Positions 41,691 through 52,944 of a stretch of 64,000 nt of DNA are shown piece after piece. Under the pieces are notes generated by a model. It ran no database searches. It was not told the origin of the DNA and was given only the letters and a program-made list of their open reading frames with translations. The position numbers and the translations under genes are program-made. Source of the DNA: Channallabes apus. Its lineage: Eukaryota > Chordata > Actinopteri > Siluriformes > Clariidae. The stretch is from assembly GCA_030522415.1 (NCBI GenBank), contig CM060104.1, positions 21,653,825 to 21,717,824 of the forward strand, written 5' to 3'. Position 1 is the first letter of the stretch. The number at the start of each line of letters is the position of its first letter.

Positions 41691-42880
41691 TAGTAATTTG
41701 TTTAACATCATGGAAAAATCAAATCATCCAAAACCTCCACAAACCTGATTCATCCAAATGTCTGGAGATAGACACACTCATCTGTACAAACAATATTACA
41801 CAAGCATAAAGACCATGGGACCAGGCAGCCATCATATCACTCAGGAGGGAGATTATTGACTTTTGTAGAAAAAGTACAAATCAATCCCCAAACAACAGTA
41901 AAGGACCTTGTGAAGACACTGGAGGAAACAGTGACCAATATCAAAGTAACCTGAAAGTCTGCTCAGCAAAGGAGAACCCACTGCTCCAAAACCACAAAAA
42001 AAGCCAGACAATGGTTTGCACCTACACATGGGAAGAAAGATCTCTGAAAACCTGTGAAAAAGGTCTGCTGAAACAAATTTTAACAGTTTGGCCATTTGTG
42101 TCTGGAGGAAAAAGGGAGCAGCTTGAAAGCTAAAGAACACCATTCCAACCATCATCAGCCAGGAAGAAAGCTTGGTCTTTGAAATGAACAAAGTCCCCAA
42201 GAAGATTTGAAAAAGCAAGCAGAACAGAAGAAGAGTGTGCGAGCAAGGAGGCGTACAGTTAAACTGCACTCAGTTCCACAGGAGGAATGGGATGAAATTC
42301 CAAAAACTTATTGGAAGAAGCTCGTCAAAGGGCAATATTGCGAAATACATGTACTACTAAGTGTATGTGAACTTTGCGGCACTGAGACGTAGTGGTTTGC
42401 ACCTCCAGGGTCTGGGTTTGATCCCCACCTTGGGTCTGTGTGCATGGAGTTTGCATGTTCTCCTTGTGCTTGGTGGGTTACAAAGACGTCCAGATTAAGC
42501 TAATTGGCATTCCCAAATTGCCCTTTTAAGTGTGCCCTGCAAAGGATTCTCACCCAGGGTGTACCCTGCCTCGTGTCCTACAGTAAGTCTCCTGGGATAG
42601 GTTCTAGGCCCCCTGCTACCCTGTATACAGGATAAAGCGGTATAGACGATGAGTGTGCTGAGTGTATGTGAGCTTCTGCCCTACTTGAAATTAAATAAAG
42701 GAAATAAATAAAAGTTTTGTTATTATTCTAATATTTTGACTTAAATTAAAGGAGTAATGCTAACTGGCCTAAGACAGCAAATGTTTACCAGGATTAAATG
42801 TCAGGAATTACAACAAAAAAAAAAAAACAGTTTCAGTGTTTTCAGCTAAGGTGTATTTAAACTTCTGGTTTAACTGTACA
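41690..42880 (+). mobile_element. Decayed Tc1-like element, split by a V-SINE
   Basis: Fragments of a Tc1 transposase in shifting frames: HKHKDHGTRQPSYHSGGRL-like, INPQTTVKDLVKTLEETV, KTTKKARQWFAPTHGKKDL near 41990, and the C-terminal EEWDEIPKTYWKKLVKG near 42300. AAGTGTATGTGAACTT and the later GGTGTATTTAAACTTCTGG belong to the right inverted-repeat region. The SPDLNPIE block with the catalytic Glu is not visible. Old and inactive. Confidence 0.65.
42374..42659 (+). mobile_element. V-SINE, internally shortened
   Basis: Head GCGGCACTGAGACGTAGTGG has lost bases, and the core lost the segment with CTCCGGTACTCC. The tail has GGATTCTCACCCAGGGTGTA and CCTGGGATAGG. Flanking near-duplications GTGTATGTGA(A/G)CTT at about 42360-42373 and 42664-42677. 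It contains the TACAGTA footprint at 42579-42585. Confidence 0.85.
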
Positions 42881-45299
42881 TGTTAAGCCTTTTTCTATAA
42901 ATATGTAAATCTTATTAACAGGTTTTGGTGTGCTGAATATTGAGTCAAAATAATGACATAATGAATTGCCAAGCTTAAGTAGAATTACTGTATCAACATG
43001 GCATTTTCTTTTCCTGAAATTCTCTTCACCCGAAGTTTTTGGCTTCGACCAGGAACAGAATGGTAGATGTAAATGAAGGTTGACTGAACCTTAGTGAACC
43101 AAGCAAGCAAAAATAAACAGAATTTAGAAGCAGGTTAGGGTCAGGTGAGGAACAACGAATGTTAACTGGGCTAAGCTGAAATGGAAACAGGATAAAACCG
43201 CAATGTTAAATGGAATAACAGGAGTTGGTAACAACTTGGCTTGGACAAACATTTCGCAGTTTGGATGTGGCTGTGAGCATGTGTATGCTTCACTTAACTT
43301 AAGTATGTGAATTGGGAGTTTCAGTCCATTGTAGTCTTGTTTGTAGTTTGTGCTTTGGAAATTAATTCTGACACTAATACCAGAATAAACCTTACAGCTT
43401 CATCACTAACATGATTTTATCAGGACAAATATAACAAATTATATGGCAAATTAATGTGAGTTCATATGGAACTATATATTATGAATTAATAATTATTGGT
43501 ATTGCATTTTAACTTCATAACCTTCTTTGCATGTTGAAATATGAATCTGCTAAGCATCATGTCAAAATCAGGCTCATAATTTCTTCAACACCTGCAGGAA
43601 CAAAACAGCTTTTTACAATCAGAGATTCTGCTGGAATTCCTGGAAAAGAACATTTGTACATTTGTAGAATTGAAACACAGTTAATGACATCTAGCCACTG
43701 AACTCTCCCCTGGGAAACATCAGGAAGGTTTGACCTCAGATAGAGGCCTGCTGCTTGCACACAGAAAACAAAAAACACTGAAAATGGTGATTTCTGGCCT
43801 TTCCTTCTTTCTCTAATGACTGCAGGTCTGACTTTCTGCCTCTAAGGTAACAGTATTTATAGAAACACATTGCATTACTATACAACCACTGTGCACTGTG
43901 TATTGGGAAAGTGAAAATTCTACATTGCATACAGCACAGGGTTTTCCACTGATCACCACCTCTGGACACAGATCAGATTCCTAACCTTGAGGTGTTGTAT
44001 CGATAAACAAAGTATTAAAACACCTGGTCATTACTGTATGTAAGTAAGGATAAGAATTCATCCAACTTTTATATGAATGACACTTTTTTGACTATTTTCA
44101 CAAATTGTAAAGTGCTCCTTATTCTTTATTTGTATCATATTTTGTTGTTGTCTAGCCTCACTGATTATCTTACTGTATAAATGTTTTCCTGAATTTGCAT
44201 TTGACTCTATCTACAATTCCTGGCAATACGCCTGTCCGGACTTCTGACTTTATAGGGCTTGGATGCTAAAACAGGTTTATTGAAGCAAATCAATAAGGAA
44301 AAGTCATACATGTGCAAAGCCTTAAGTGATCAACAGACAGAAATAGACGGTTCTAACTTGTTAAAGTGAACAGACCTTCCAAGTGTGAATGCAGTAGTAA
44401 AGATTTGGTAATGTCAATGATGATGTGAACACTAGGAGCAATGCTTTGTATTGTCAAATGATTTCAGTTCAGCGTCCACTCAAATTAATCAATGTAGACA
44501 AGAAAATCTCAAGAATTACAGCACACTATAGTTCATCCTCTGCAGGGACATTTTCATGATCAACTTTTGCGTGGGAAACAAGGTCACACTTGTGCACATG
44601 CATTTTTGATTTATAATATTTGCAATAATTCTTGTTTTCATCTGGTATAGACAGTCAAAAATCCCCCTTTCCCTCTTTTATATATATCGTACCCGCCCTC
44701 AGTAAAATTTTGGAAATGTTGGAGTTAGCATGGAGTCATATGAAATGAGGTGTCTATTCGCTGGCTACAGTTAGCCATAGATTTTCTTTACTAATATTTA
44801 GCAAGAAATGTAGTAACTAAAGTAACTGGCTGGGCAAAAAAAATCTAATGCTATGGTAAATATCAGTTGTGAAAATAACAATTTACTTCAGATTAATTCC
44901 TTTGATAAATATTTATGCTGCCTGTCAAGCTGTGCTAGAATCCATCAGACGCTTTATTTCACCAGAATGAACTGCAGCTTACAAACATGGCCACTACAGA
45001 CTGCAACCCACACTCTCCACTTCACTTTCCTCCTGGTATTGTTGTTTAGTGACTTTTTGCCTGTTCCTTTGTCTTTTGCTTCACCCTTTGGATGTCAAAT
45101 TAATTTAAATAAAATCTGAACTGCATTTACATTGGTATCTGATTCTGTCATATGATCCATGCATAAAACAAGCTAACTTAGAGACTTAACATTTTCAGGC
45201 AATGCAGCAGAATTGCTTTGAAACAAAGGTTTTGGTAGTTAAACCAATTTTAGGTAAGCAATATAACTTATTTTTCACATAAAAATATAGTGTTAAATG
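42881..45299. other. Unique AT-rich spacer
   Basis: No convincing gene, RNA or repeat. Small frames such as minus 43557-43778 and plus 44853-45119 show no known domain. Confidence 0.4.
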
Positions 45300-45300
45300 T

Positions 45301-45490
45301 CAGGGGTAGTTTAGTGGTTAAGGCATTGAACTACGGTTCGGAAGGTCCCAGGTTCAAATCCCACGGCCACCACATTGTTCCTATTGGTCCCTTGAGCCAG
45401 GCCCTTAACACTTAACTGCTCAGATGTATAATGAGATAAAAATATAAGTTGCCCTGGATAAGGGCGTCTGCCAAATGCCTTAATGTAAAT
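45301..45490 (+). mobile_element. tRNA-derived SINE (short type)
   Basis: AGGGGTAGTTTAGTGGTTAA A-box, GGTTCAAATCCC B-box, CCCTTGAGCCAGGCCC, ATAAGGGCGTCTGCCAAATG and TAATGTAAAT end. Same family as 8921 and 34687, opposite strand. Confidence 0.88.
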
Positions 45491-47850
45491 CTCAACATTT
45501 TTAAACTTATTTTAAAAACACTTTATTACTTTAACTTGAGTACATTTTTGCGTGAATACTTCTACATTTCAGTAAGTGAGATTCTGAAACATTCCATCTT
45601 AAGGGATTATGTAAAATGCAGTGTTTACAGAGATGGCTGACCTGAAACTTGACAGCACTTAACATTCATTCAAAAACGTTATATATTGGATTGGAGAGAG
45701 CATTGAGGCTTATTTAATAAAAAGAAATACCCAGATTGAGACTGAAACTATTTTGCAATAGGATTATCCCATTTATTGGGAATAGACAAATCATCATAGC
45801 TAAGAATATTAGAATTTGACATATTCTTGGACATGATATCAGTTAAACTTGGAAATTAAAAAATTGAGACCCACACAAGGATCTCCTGAGATAAAACCCT
45901 CAGTAAGGGTGATCAGGAGGTAGAAAAAACACTTTAATGTTTTTTTTTTTTTTTTTAACATATTGGGAATATAGTCATGTGGTAAAATGTAGTATTTTCG
46001 GGAGACACTGACTTCTGCAAAACATCATTTGTAAGCTTTTGTGCATGAACTGGAAACAGACTATTTGCAAAGTGAGTGATACCCCCCACTAACTGCATAA
46101 AGATCATGGCAATCTGTAATACTGGCTGATCTAAGTAGCTCACAAAAGTTCAACTCCTTAGTATGTACTAGCTTTGATCTCTCAAGCTCAACATGACACT
46201 CACAATGCAAAACAATCATGTCAAAAAATGTTTTTTTTTTTTTTTTTTTTAAATCAGCGACATTATTCAGCTTCATACAGTAGGTTATCAGCTTGATGCC
46301 ACCGATAATGATGCTATTCTCATAATTAAAGAAGGCACGTGCTGTGAATTTCGGGCACCCTGTCTGGGACAGCAGGACACGAGTAATTATTTGAATCAGG
46401 GCTTCACTTCTCTGCCCTTAGCTCTAATGGCATGAAGAGTCAGTCAGTATAATAAGGGTGAAGGACCAATTTACATCAATGTCAAATAACAGAGGGTATT
46501 CTTCCTCTAATGCAGAATAGAATTCAGAGATCAGAATGAATTTTTCACTTCAGGGCCAGTGGTGCCATAATTGTTGATGGCACAAAATCACTGACGCTTT
46601 TAAACAGCAGGTTTGAAGCAGTTTAATGGATGTTTTAGATACAATGTTGCTTACTGCAACATGTGACATGTTTTTACTCATGGTAGAAAGTTAATAAGTG
46701 TCTTCATAGTAATAAGCCATAAACACTTGTAGAGGTTGCAGAAAACCTTAAAGATAGTCCCAAAGTTTCATGTACTGTAAAAAAAAATTAAAATAAAACA
46801 AAAACTGATTTGCTTTGTAAGGAAAGTAATAGAATGAAACATAATTAATTCTGCAGTACTTTCATAGTTTGTAAAATAGTGATTACTTCAAAATAACACA
46901 AAGCGCAGATGTGAGCAGTACACATTGCACATTTTGGCAAAAAGATATAGCAGCTAAATGTTCTAGTTCAAACTAAATTACGGTAATATAGTTTCATTCT
47001 CGTAGCATCCATGCAACAGACCTACATACACTTTGTCAGAAAGCACATTCACATAAATTCCTCATAACCGCCTAAAATGTAAAAATCATTTAAATGTGAT
47101 GATGTACAGTACATGACCCTGTCTTATAGTTTAAAAAAAAACTGGAAAAGGAAACAGTCAAAGAGAAAATCACTATCTTAAGCCCAGCTGTATTTATCTA
47201 AACTCTATACAGTTTATCGAGACAGAGTTTACTATAACTGCCATTGTAGCCAATAGCAAATCCTGCATTTGAAGATGGTATGGAGAGACAATTCATTTGC
47301 TCTTCTTGTAAAAATATCCCACATGATGAATGAAGAGACTGTTTATAGAGTTCTGTAAAGACTTTCTTGAGCATACCATTTTTGGATATATAAACTTGTG
47401 CCTGTTAGGAAAACTGCAAGAAATGATAGAGCTTGCAAAATTGTTTGCGAAATTAAAGTGTTGGTAATTGTGTTACAACAGCACCACCTTCAAAGCCGTT
47501 GCTTATGATGTTTGCAGCATGGGTGCCTTTGATCTAGTTTTTAAGATCGGCACCTAAATATGCAAAGCTATACTTGATTCATTTCACTACTTTATATATC
47601 TGTGTTACTGTACGTTTTAGAGAATCATATATTTTCCTGTAAAATCATCAGAATTACAATGTTCAAAGTACACTGGAATCTAGTTTAGTAGATCAACCCA
47701 ATAACATACAGGTACAGTATAATGTGCAAATAAGCAAAAGGTATAAACATACACAAGAAGTTAACACAACTAAATAAACACACTAAGCACTTTATTAGGT
47801 ACTTTATTATAACTGCTGCTCAGGTATGCAAATCCCTGATTAGTTTTTAA
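45491..47850. other. Unique spacer with T-tracts and a possible conserved element
   Basis: T-runs at about 45938-45956 and 46229-46250. The stretch 46325-46630 is of higher complexity (TCTAATGGCATGAAGAG, TGTCAAATAACAGAGG) and resembles conserved non-coding DNA in texture. No gene found. Confidence 0.3.
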
Positions 47851-47854
47851 AATT

Positions 47855-48165
47855 GTGATTTGATTTATTATGGGAAAAAAGCTGTCCTAACCTGTCTGGC
47901 CCTATGTGAAAAAGTAATTGCCCCTAAACCTAATAACTGGTTGTGCCATCCTTGGTGGAAAACAAAAGCAGTCATGTGTTTGCAATAACTACTAATGGTC
48001 CTTCACATGGCTGTGAAGGAGTTTTGGCTTACTCTTCTTTGTAGAATTGCTTTAATTACTTTTTCACATAGTGACAGGTAGGATTTGGAAGCTTTTTACC
48101 CTAATAATTAAAATCAGAATTTAAGAACTACATTTTGTATTTCACTGCATTGTAGAATATAGGTC
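47855..48165 (-). mobile_element. Tc1-derived MITE or deletion derivative
   Basis: GGCCCTATGTGAAAAAGTAA followed by TTGCCCCTAAACCTAATAAC and TGGTTGTGCCATCC matches the end region of the Tc1 at 19289 and the start of its transposase reverse frame. Inverted ATTACTTTTTCACATAGTGA occurs at 48055-48074. The transposase centre is missing. Confidence 0.75.
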
Positions 48166-48432
48166 AGGAATCCATTTAATGTTTACATCAAACATCATAC
48201 CCCCTATTATTAATCAAAAAAATTATTTTAGTGATTTTGACTGTGATCAGGAGAATGGCCTGACAGAACTCCCAACATAGTAACTAATACTATATTTATC
48301 ATGGTTTACTCATGGTTACTATATTAATCATGGCATAACAAAAATATAAGATTATGCTATTATTATGGATTATGCTTTGCATTATAGGTCAATTACATTT
48401 CATTTGTTATGGTACAATTAAACATTTATTAA

Positions 48433-48772
48433 TTGCACCTCCAGGGTCTGGGTTCGATTCCCCGGCCAGGCTCGATTCCCGTCTCTGTGTGCATGGAGTT
48501 TGCATGTTCTCCCCGTGCTTGGTGGGTTTCCTCCGGGTACTCCGGTTTCCTCCCACATTCCAAAGATATGCAGGTTAGGCTAATTGGCGTTCCCAAATTG
48601 CCCGTAGTGTGTGATTGGGTGTGTGAGTGTGTGTGTGTGTGTGTGCCCTGCGATGGCTTGGCACCCTGTCCAGGGTGTACCCCGCCTAGTGCCCGAAGTC
48701 TCCTGGGATAGGCTCCAGGTCCCCGCGACCCTGAATAGAGGATTAAGCGGTATAGAAAATGAATGAATGAAT
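48433..48772 (+). mobile_element. V-SINE (long-head subfamily)
   Basis: Starts at TTGCACCTCCAGGGTCTGGG, so the A-box is lost. It has GATTCCCCGGCCAGGCTCGA, a 17-bp segment also found in the copies at 1015 and 61404 but absent in 9747. The V core and GAATGAATGAAT tail are present. Confidence 0.92.
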
Positions 48773-49850
48773 AATGTTGTGTAATTACTACTCTGAGAGG
48801 TATATCACAAACAGAAAGAGAAGTGAATGAATAACAGTTTAACATTGATTTTTCAGATGAACATGTAAGTAATATATGGCTTCTTTTAGTATCAGTGATG
48901 TAGTTTCAGTGAAGATGTTACAGATGATATAGGCAAACTCACTCATGAAATCGCATATGTATATATACAGTATAAAAATACATTTTAAAAAATGCTACCT
49001 CTCCTCTATCCTCTAGATATTTGTTTTGTGCAAATGTTTTTTTTGCCACCTCTCAGTTGTTCATATTTTGCTTTTAAAGAGACAGACTTGTATTTTTGTA
49101 GTCTTGAGGAATAGTTATACCCAGGCTCTGATTTTCAGAGGAATGTTTTTTTGTTTGTTTATTTATTAAGCAACACATTGACCTATGAATCATTCAAGCA
49201 TATAAAACATTTGACTTAGGGCATGAACCAGTGAGAATCAGGTGCAGATGATGACAGATAACCAAGGCGGTGATTAGTATAGTGGTAATGCTGAATGCTA
49301 AGTTGTTGGAACAGATGTCTTTATGTGTAAAGTTAAAGACATATATAGTAAGTTCACTGATCTTGATTTGCAACATTAAAAAGTATGACAATGAAAAAAA
49401 AATGTTTTTACAGAAAGAAAGTTTTTACAGTTTTTACGTTTTGAACTTCCAAGTATTTTGAAGAGTCCTCTACAAAGGGTTAATTTCATATAGGCCTACA
49501 TAATTTTATCTAATTACATTTATAATGCATCAATGAGGTGCACAGTTATGTATATTGTAGCAATTTTTCCAGCAGTGGTGTTTTTGCTATCTTAGGTCTC
49601 TGCTATCTGTCTCTTCCTTCCGATAAGTTTAAATAACTTTATGCCTGGATTGTATTTTACAATCTATAAACAACTCTCTTTTAAAAAATGAAAGGAATGT
49701 AAATCAGATGTTTTTCAGGTCATTACATATTTATGTGGTTTGACTGACGTCAGTACTTCCATTTTTTATTTCATTACTTGAACTACACTCAATAATTATA
49801 TGTGTATTTGTAACTTAGTTTAACCCAAAAATTATATATATATAAAATAC
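48773..49850. other. Unique AT-rich spacer
   Basis: Nothing recognised. Confidence 0.4.
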
Positions 49851-49852
49851 AC

Positions 49853-50230
49853 ATGGAGTGGAGTTATGTACTGAACAAAAAAAGGACTCCACAGTCACCG
49901 GACATGAACCCAATCGAGATGGTTTGGGGTGAGATGGACCGCAGAGTGAAGGCAAAGGGGCCAACATGTGCTAAACACCTCTGGGAACTCCTTCAAGACT
50001 GTTGGAAACTATTTCAGGTGATGACCTCTTGAAGCTCATCAAGAGAATGCCAAGATCAGAGCAAAGGGTGGCTATTTTGAAGAAACTAGATTATAAAACA
50101 TGGTTTCAGTAAGTACATACCTCCACATGTGTTCATTCATTGTTTTGATGTTGTCAGTGAGAATCTACCAATGTAAATGGTCATTCAAATAAAGAAAACA
50201 CATTGAATGAGTGAAACTTTTGACCTGTAC
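49853..50230 (+). mobile_element. Tc1-like element, 3' part
   Basis: Encodes, with shifts, SPDMNPIEMVWGEMDRRVKA (the PIE box with the catalytic Glu), KHLWELLQDCWK, and a C-terminal KGGYFEE-like end, then the right inverted repeat ending ACTTTTGACCTGTACTG before TA. The 5' two thirds are missing. Confidence 0.8.
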
Positions 50231-50231
50231 T

Positions 50232-50232
50232 G

Positions 50233-50315
<83 letters not shown>
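50232..50315. repeat. (TA)n microsatellite
   Basis: A TA run of about 80 bp lies immediately at the Tc1 end. Confidence 0.95.
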
Positions 50316-50384
50316 TGTATATGCCATAATTTCCCATTCATTTTGTTTAACTTATATATTTTTCCTTCATTGGAAATCCCTTTA

Positions 50385-51210
50385 GTGGTTCCTGAGGCAT
50401 CCAGAGAAGGACCAGCTCCAGCTGATGTGATGGTTGGAGCTACACATGCTGCTCCTGTGCTTCCAGTGATACAGACCTCATCTGCCCTCTGCACCTACTG
50501 ACTCGTCCCTATGCTGAACTGGTCTTCATGTCAATTTAAATAATTTCTGTCATATTGAATTTTCACCTGCACAACACACAAGTGTTCGATTCCCGTCTCT
50601 GTGTGCATGGAGTTTGCATGTTCTCCCCGTGCTTGGTGGGTTTCCTCCGGGTACTCTGGTTTCCTCTCACAGTCCAAAGATATGCAGGTTAGGCTAATTG
50701 GCGTTTCTAAATTGCCCGTAGTGTGTGATTGGGTGTTTGAGTGCGTATGTGTGTGTGTGCCCTGCGATGGATTGGCACCCTGTCCAGGGTGTACCCCGCC
50801 TAGTGCCCGAAGTCTCCTGGGATAGGCTCCAGGTCCCCCGCGACCCTGAACACAGGATTAAGCGGTATAGAAAATGAATGAATGAACAACACACAAGTGA
50901 GGATGGGTTCCCTGTTGAGTCTGGTTCCTCTCAAGGTTTCTTCCTAATGCCATCTCAGGGAGTTTTTCCTTGCTACCATCGCCGTCACCCTTGGCTTGCT
51001 CATCAGAGAGATTTCATTCATTCGTCTCATTATTATCTACACATTTTTCTCACACATACACACTTCCAATTATTTTCTTTTCTAAAATTTTTATTATTAT
51101 TATTATTATTTTATTTTTTTTGTAAATTTTCTTTCATTTTTGTGAAGCTGCTTTGAGACAATGACCATTGTTAAAAGCGCTATATAAATAAAATTGAATT
51201 GAATTGAATT
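50385..51210 (+). mobile_element. L2-like LINE 3' UTR, split by a V-SINE
   Basis: CTGAGGCATCCAGAGAAGGA and GATGGGTTCCCTGTTGAGTC match 4340-4735. It ends with TGAAGCTGCTTTGAGACAAT, GCGCTATATAAATAAAATTG and AATTGAATTG repeats. An (ATT)n run lies at 51089-51112. Confidence 0.85.
50585..50885 (+). mobile_element. V-SINE, 5'-truncated, 14-bp TSD
   Basis: Begins inside the B-box (TTCGATTCCCGTCTCTG), then the full core and tail. ACAACACACAAGTG is repeated exactly at 50571-50584 and 50886-50899. Confidence 0.95.
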
Positions 51211-51566
51211 AGTCAGTTATATTGATTGAGTGTAATAGGTCATATAGGTCACTACAAGTGCTTACTTGATTTTAAGTATGAAGTTCGTGAATAATAGTAA
51301 AATTCCCTTGGAATTTAACTTCCTCTTCCTAGAAGCAATCTGGAGGAGAATTATTGCAACCTTTGTTATCATTTACGATCTAAAGCTGCAAGGAAATGGA
51401 ATTAAACACAGACTGTAACAAGCCTGGGCAGTAGATCATAGTTCACTCAGTGACAACTATGCACATATTGAAAGTTCACAAGCTGAAAATGTTTTACTCC
51501 ACAATACAGTTCACAATACAGTTTTCTCTGTTTATAGTTACTCAGTTAATGTACAAATAAATCACA
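51211..51566. other. Unique spacer
   Basis: Nothing recognised. Confidence 0.4.
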
Positions 51567-51895
51567 CATACACTATATGATGAAATGTATGTAGACATCT
51601 GACCATAACACCCATGTGTTGTTTGATGATCTTAATAATTTAAGTGTAATAAATATGGCCCCACTCCATTGATGTTATATCTGTCCATCGTTATACTAGA
51701 TTTTTTATACTATATTGTTCCACTAGATTTTAGTGCATTGCTGTTGAAGAGAATTAATGAGGTCAAGAGCTGATGCTTTGTGAGGAGACCTGGTGTGCAA
51801 TTTCCAGTTCATCCCAAATGTACTGAGCGAGGTTGAGGTCACATATGTATGGGCTCATGGTCAGGAGTCCACATTCTTTTGGTTATATATTGTAA
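51567..51895. mobile_element. Tc1/mariner-type MITE
   Basis: Left end ACATACACTATATGATG and AGACATCTGACCATAACACC, right end GTCCACATTCTTTTGGTTAT and ATATTGTAAAT form degenerate inverted ends. The interior (GAGGTCAAGAGCTGATG, CCAGTTCATCCCAAATG, GGTTGAGGTCA) matches what I recall of a Tc1-type element read in reverse. The transposase core is deleted. Confidence 0.65.
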
Positions 51896-52944
51896 ATTAT
51901 AGTAGCAAGTCATATTCCCTTGTCTCCTACAAACCCTTGGTTCTATAAAATATGATTACATTAAAAAAATATTTTTGTATAATATTCTAAACTCTGATCT
52001 TTGATTTTTAAAGCTTAAACTCAATAATCTTTTACAGATAAGAACCCATAACTAAACTCTGCTAAGACACAAGGTCTTAAACTGTTGTAATGTATTCACG
52101 CTACCAGCTGAACAATTTCCCCCCAAAATTGAGGATAATCATTTTTCAATTACAGATCATGTTATATGATTTATGTTTGTTGACTGTGTGTAATGTTTTC
52201 CTTTTAAAATGAAAAGAACAGTTTTAAATGAACTTGGGTCTGACATTTCCACACCCATTTACAGAATGAGAGAGTTAATTCCACTTCATTCAAGCAAGCT
52301 ACAGTACCATGCTGTTACAGCTGCTATACATTTAAAACTAGGCAACCTGAACAGTCTTTGAGTCAGCTGAAGTCATAGCTAAATCAGGAAAGGCTCAATG
52401 CTATTGCCTGTGTTAAACTGACCAATGAGGAGAACTGGAAATTTTACAAGTGTTTCATAAATTGACGACTTAATAAATTCACTCACACTCAGATTAAGAC
52501 ACAAGACACCAGAATTTTTATGTGCCAGAATGTGCCAGTTACTTAAAACACTACATCTCAGTATTACATACTGTATCTCACACAGATATGCTTTTTAAAC
52601 ATAAATTGAAAATCTTAATGAGGCATTCCTTTATTTTGTCTTATAAGATTTATTCCTTTACCAGTACTACTGTACAATTGAATAGAATATATGGTAATAG
52701 TTGGACCAAAGCTCTTGAGGATATATTAGAATGTACTTGATGCTGTGAGTAACACGGACAGGACTTTAAAACTTTAGAGGAATGAGTTTTGGATAGTGAT
52801 GGACTTGGACAGGTTCTTCAACTGGTTCTTCACCAGAGTGAACACGTGCAGGATGTGCTACAGTAAATCGTGTGAATAAACAAGGAAGCCACTTCTTGTC
52901 ACATAATTGCAAGCAGGGCTTCTCTGGATGCATGACATCTTAAA
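51896..52944. other. Unique spacer
   Basis: No gene or repeat recognised; the small frame 52522-52740 has no known domain. Confidence 0.4.

Noticed and set aside
43557..43778. 73-codon minus frame
   Set aside because: No recognisable domain or splice signals.
50228..50234. TACTGTA next to the TA tract as a footprint
   Set aside because: It is the natural right end of the Tc1 fragment (ends ...TACTG before TA).
50165..50501. Open frames on both strands at the second TA tract
   Set aside because: Also microsatellite translation.
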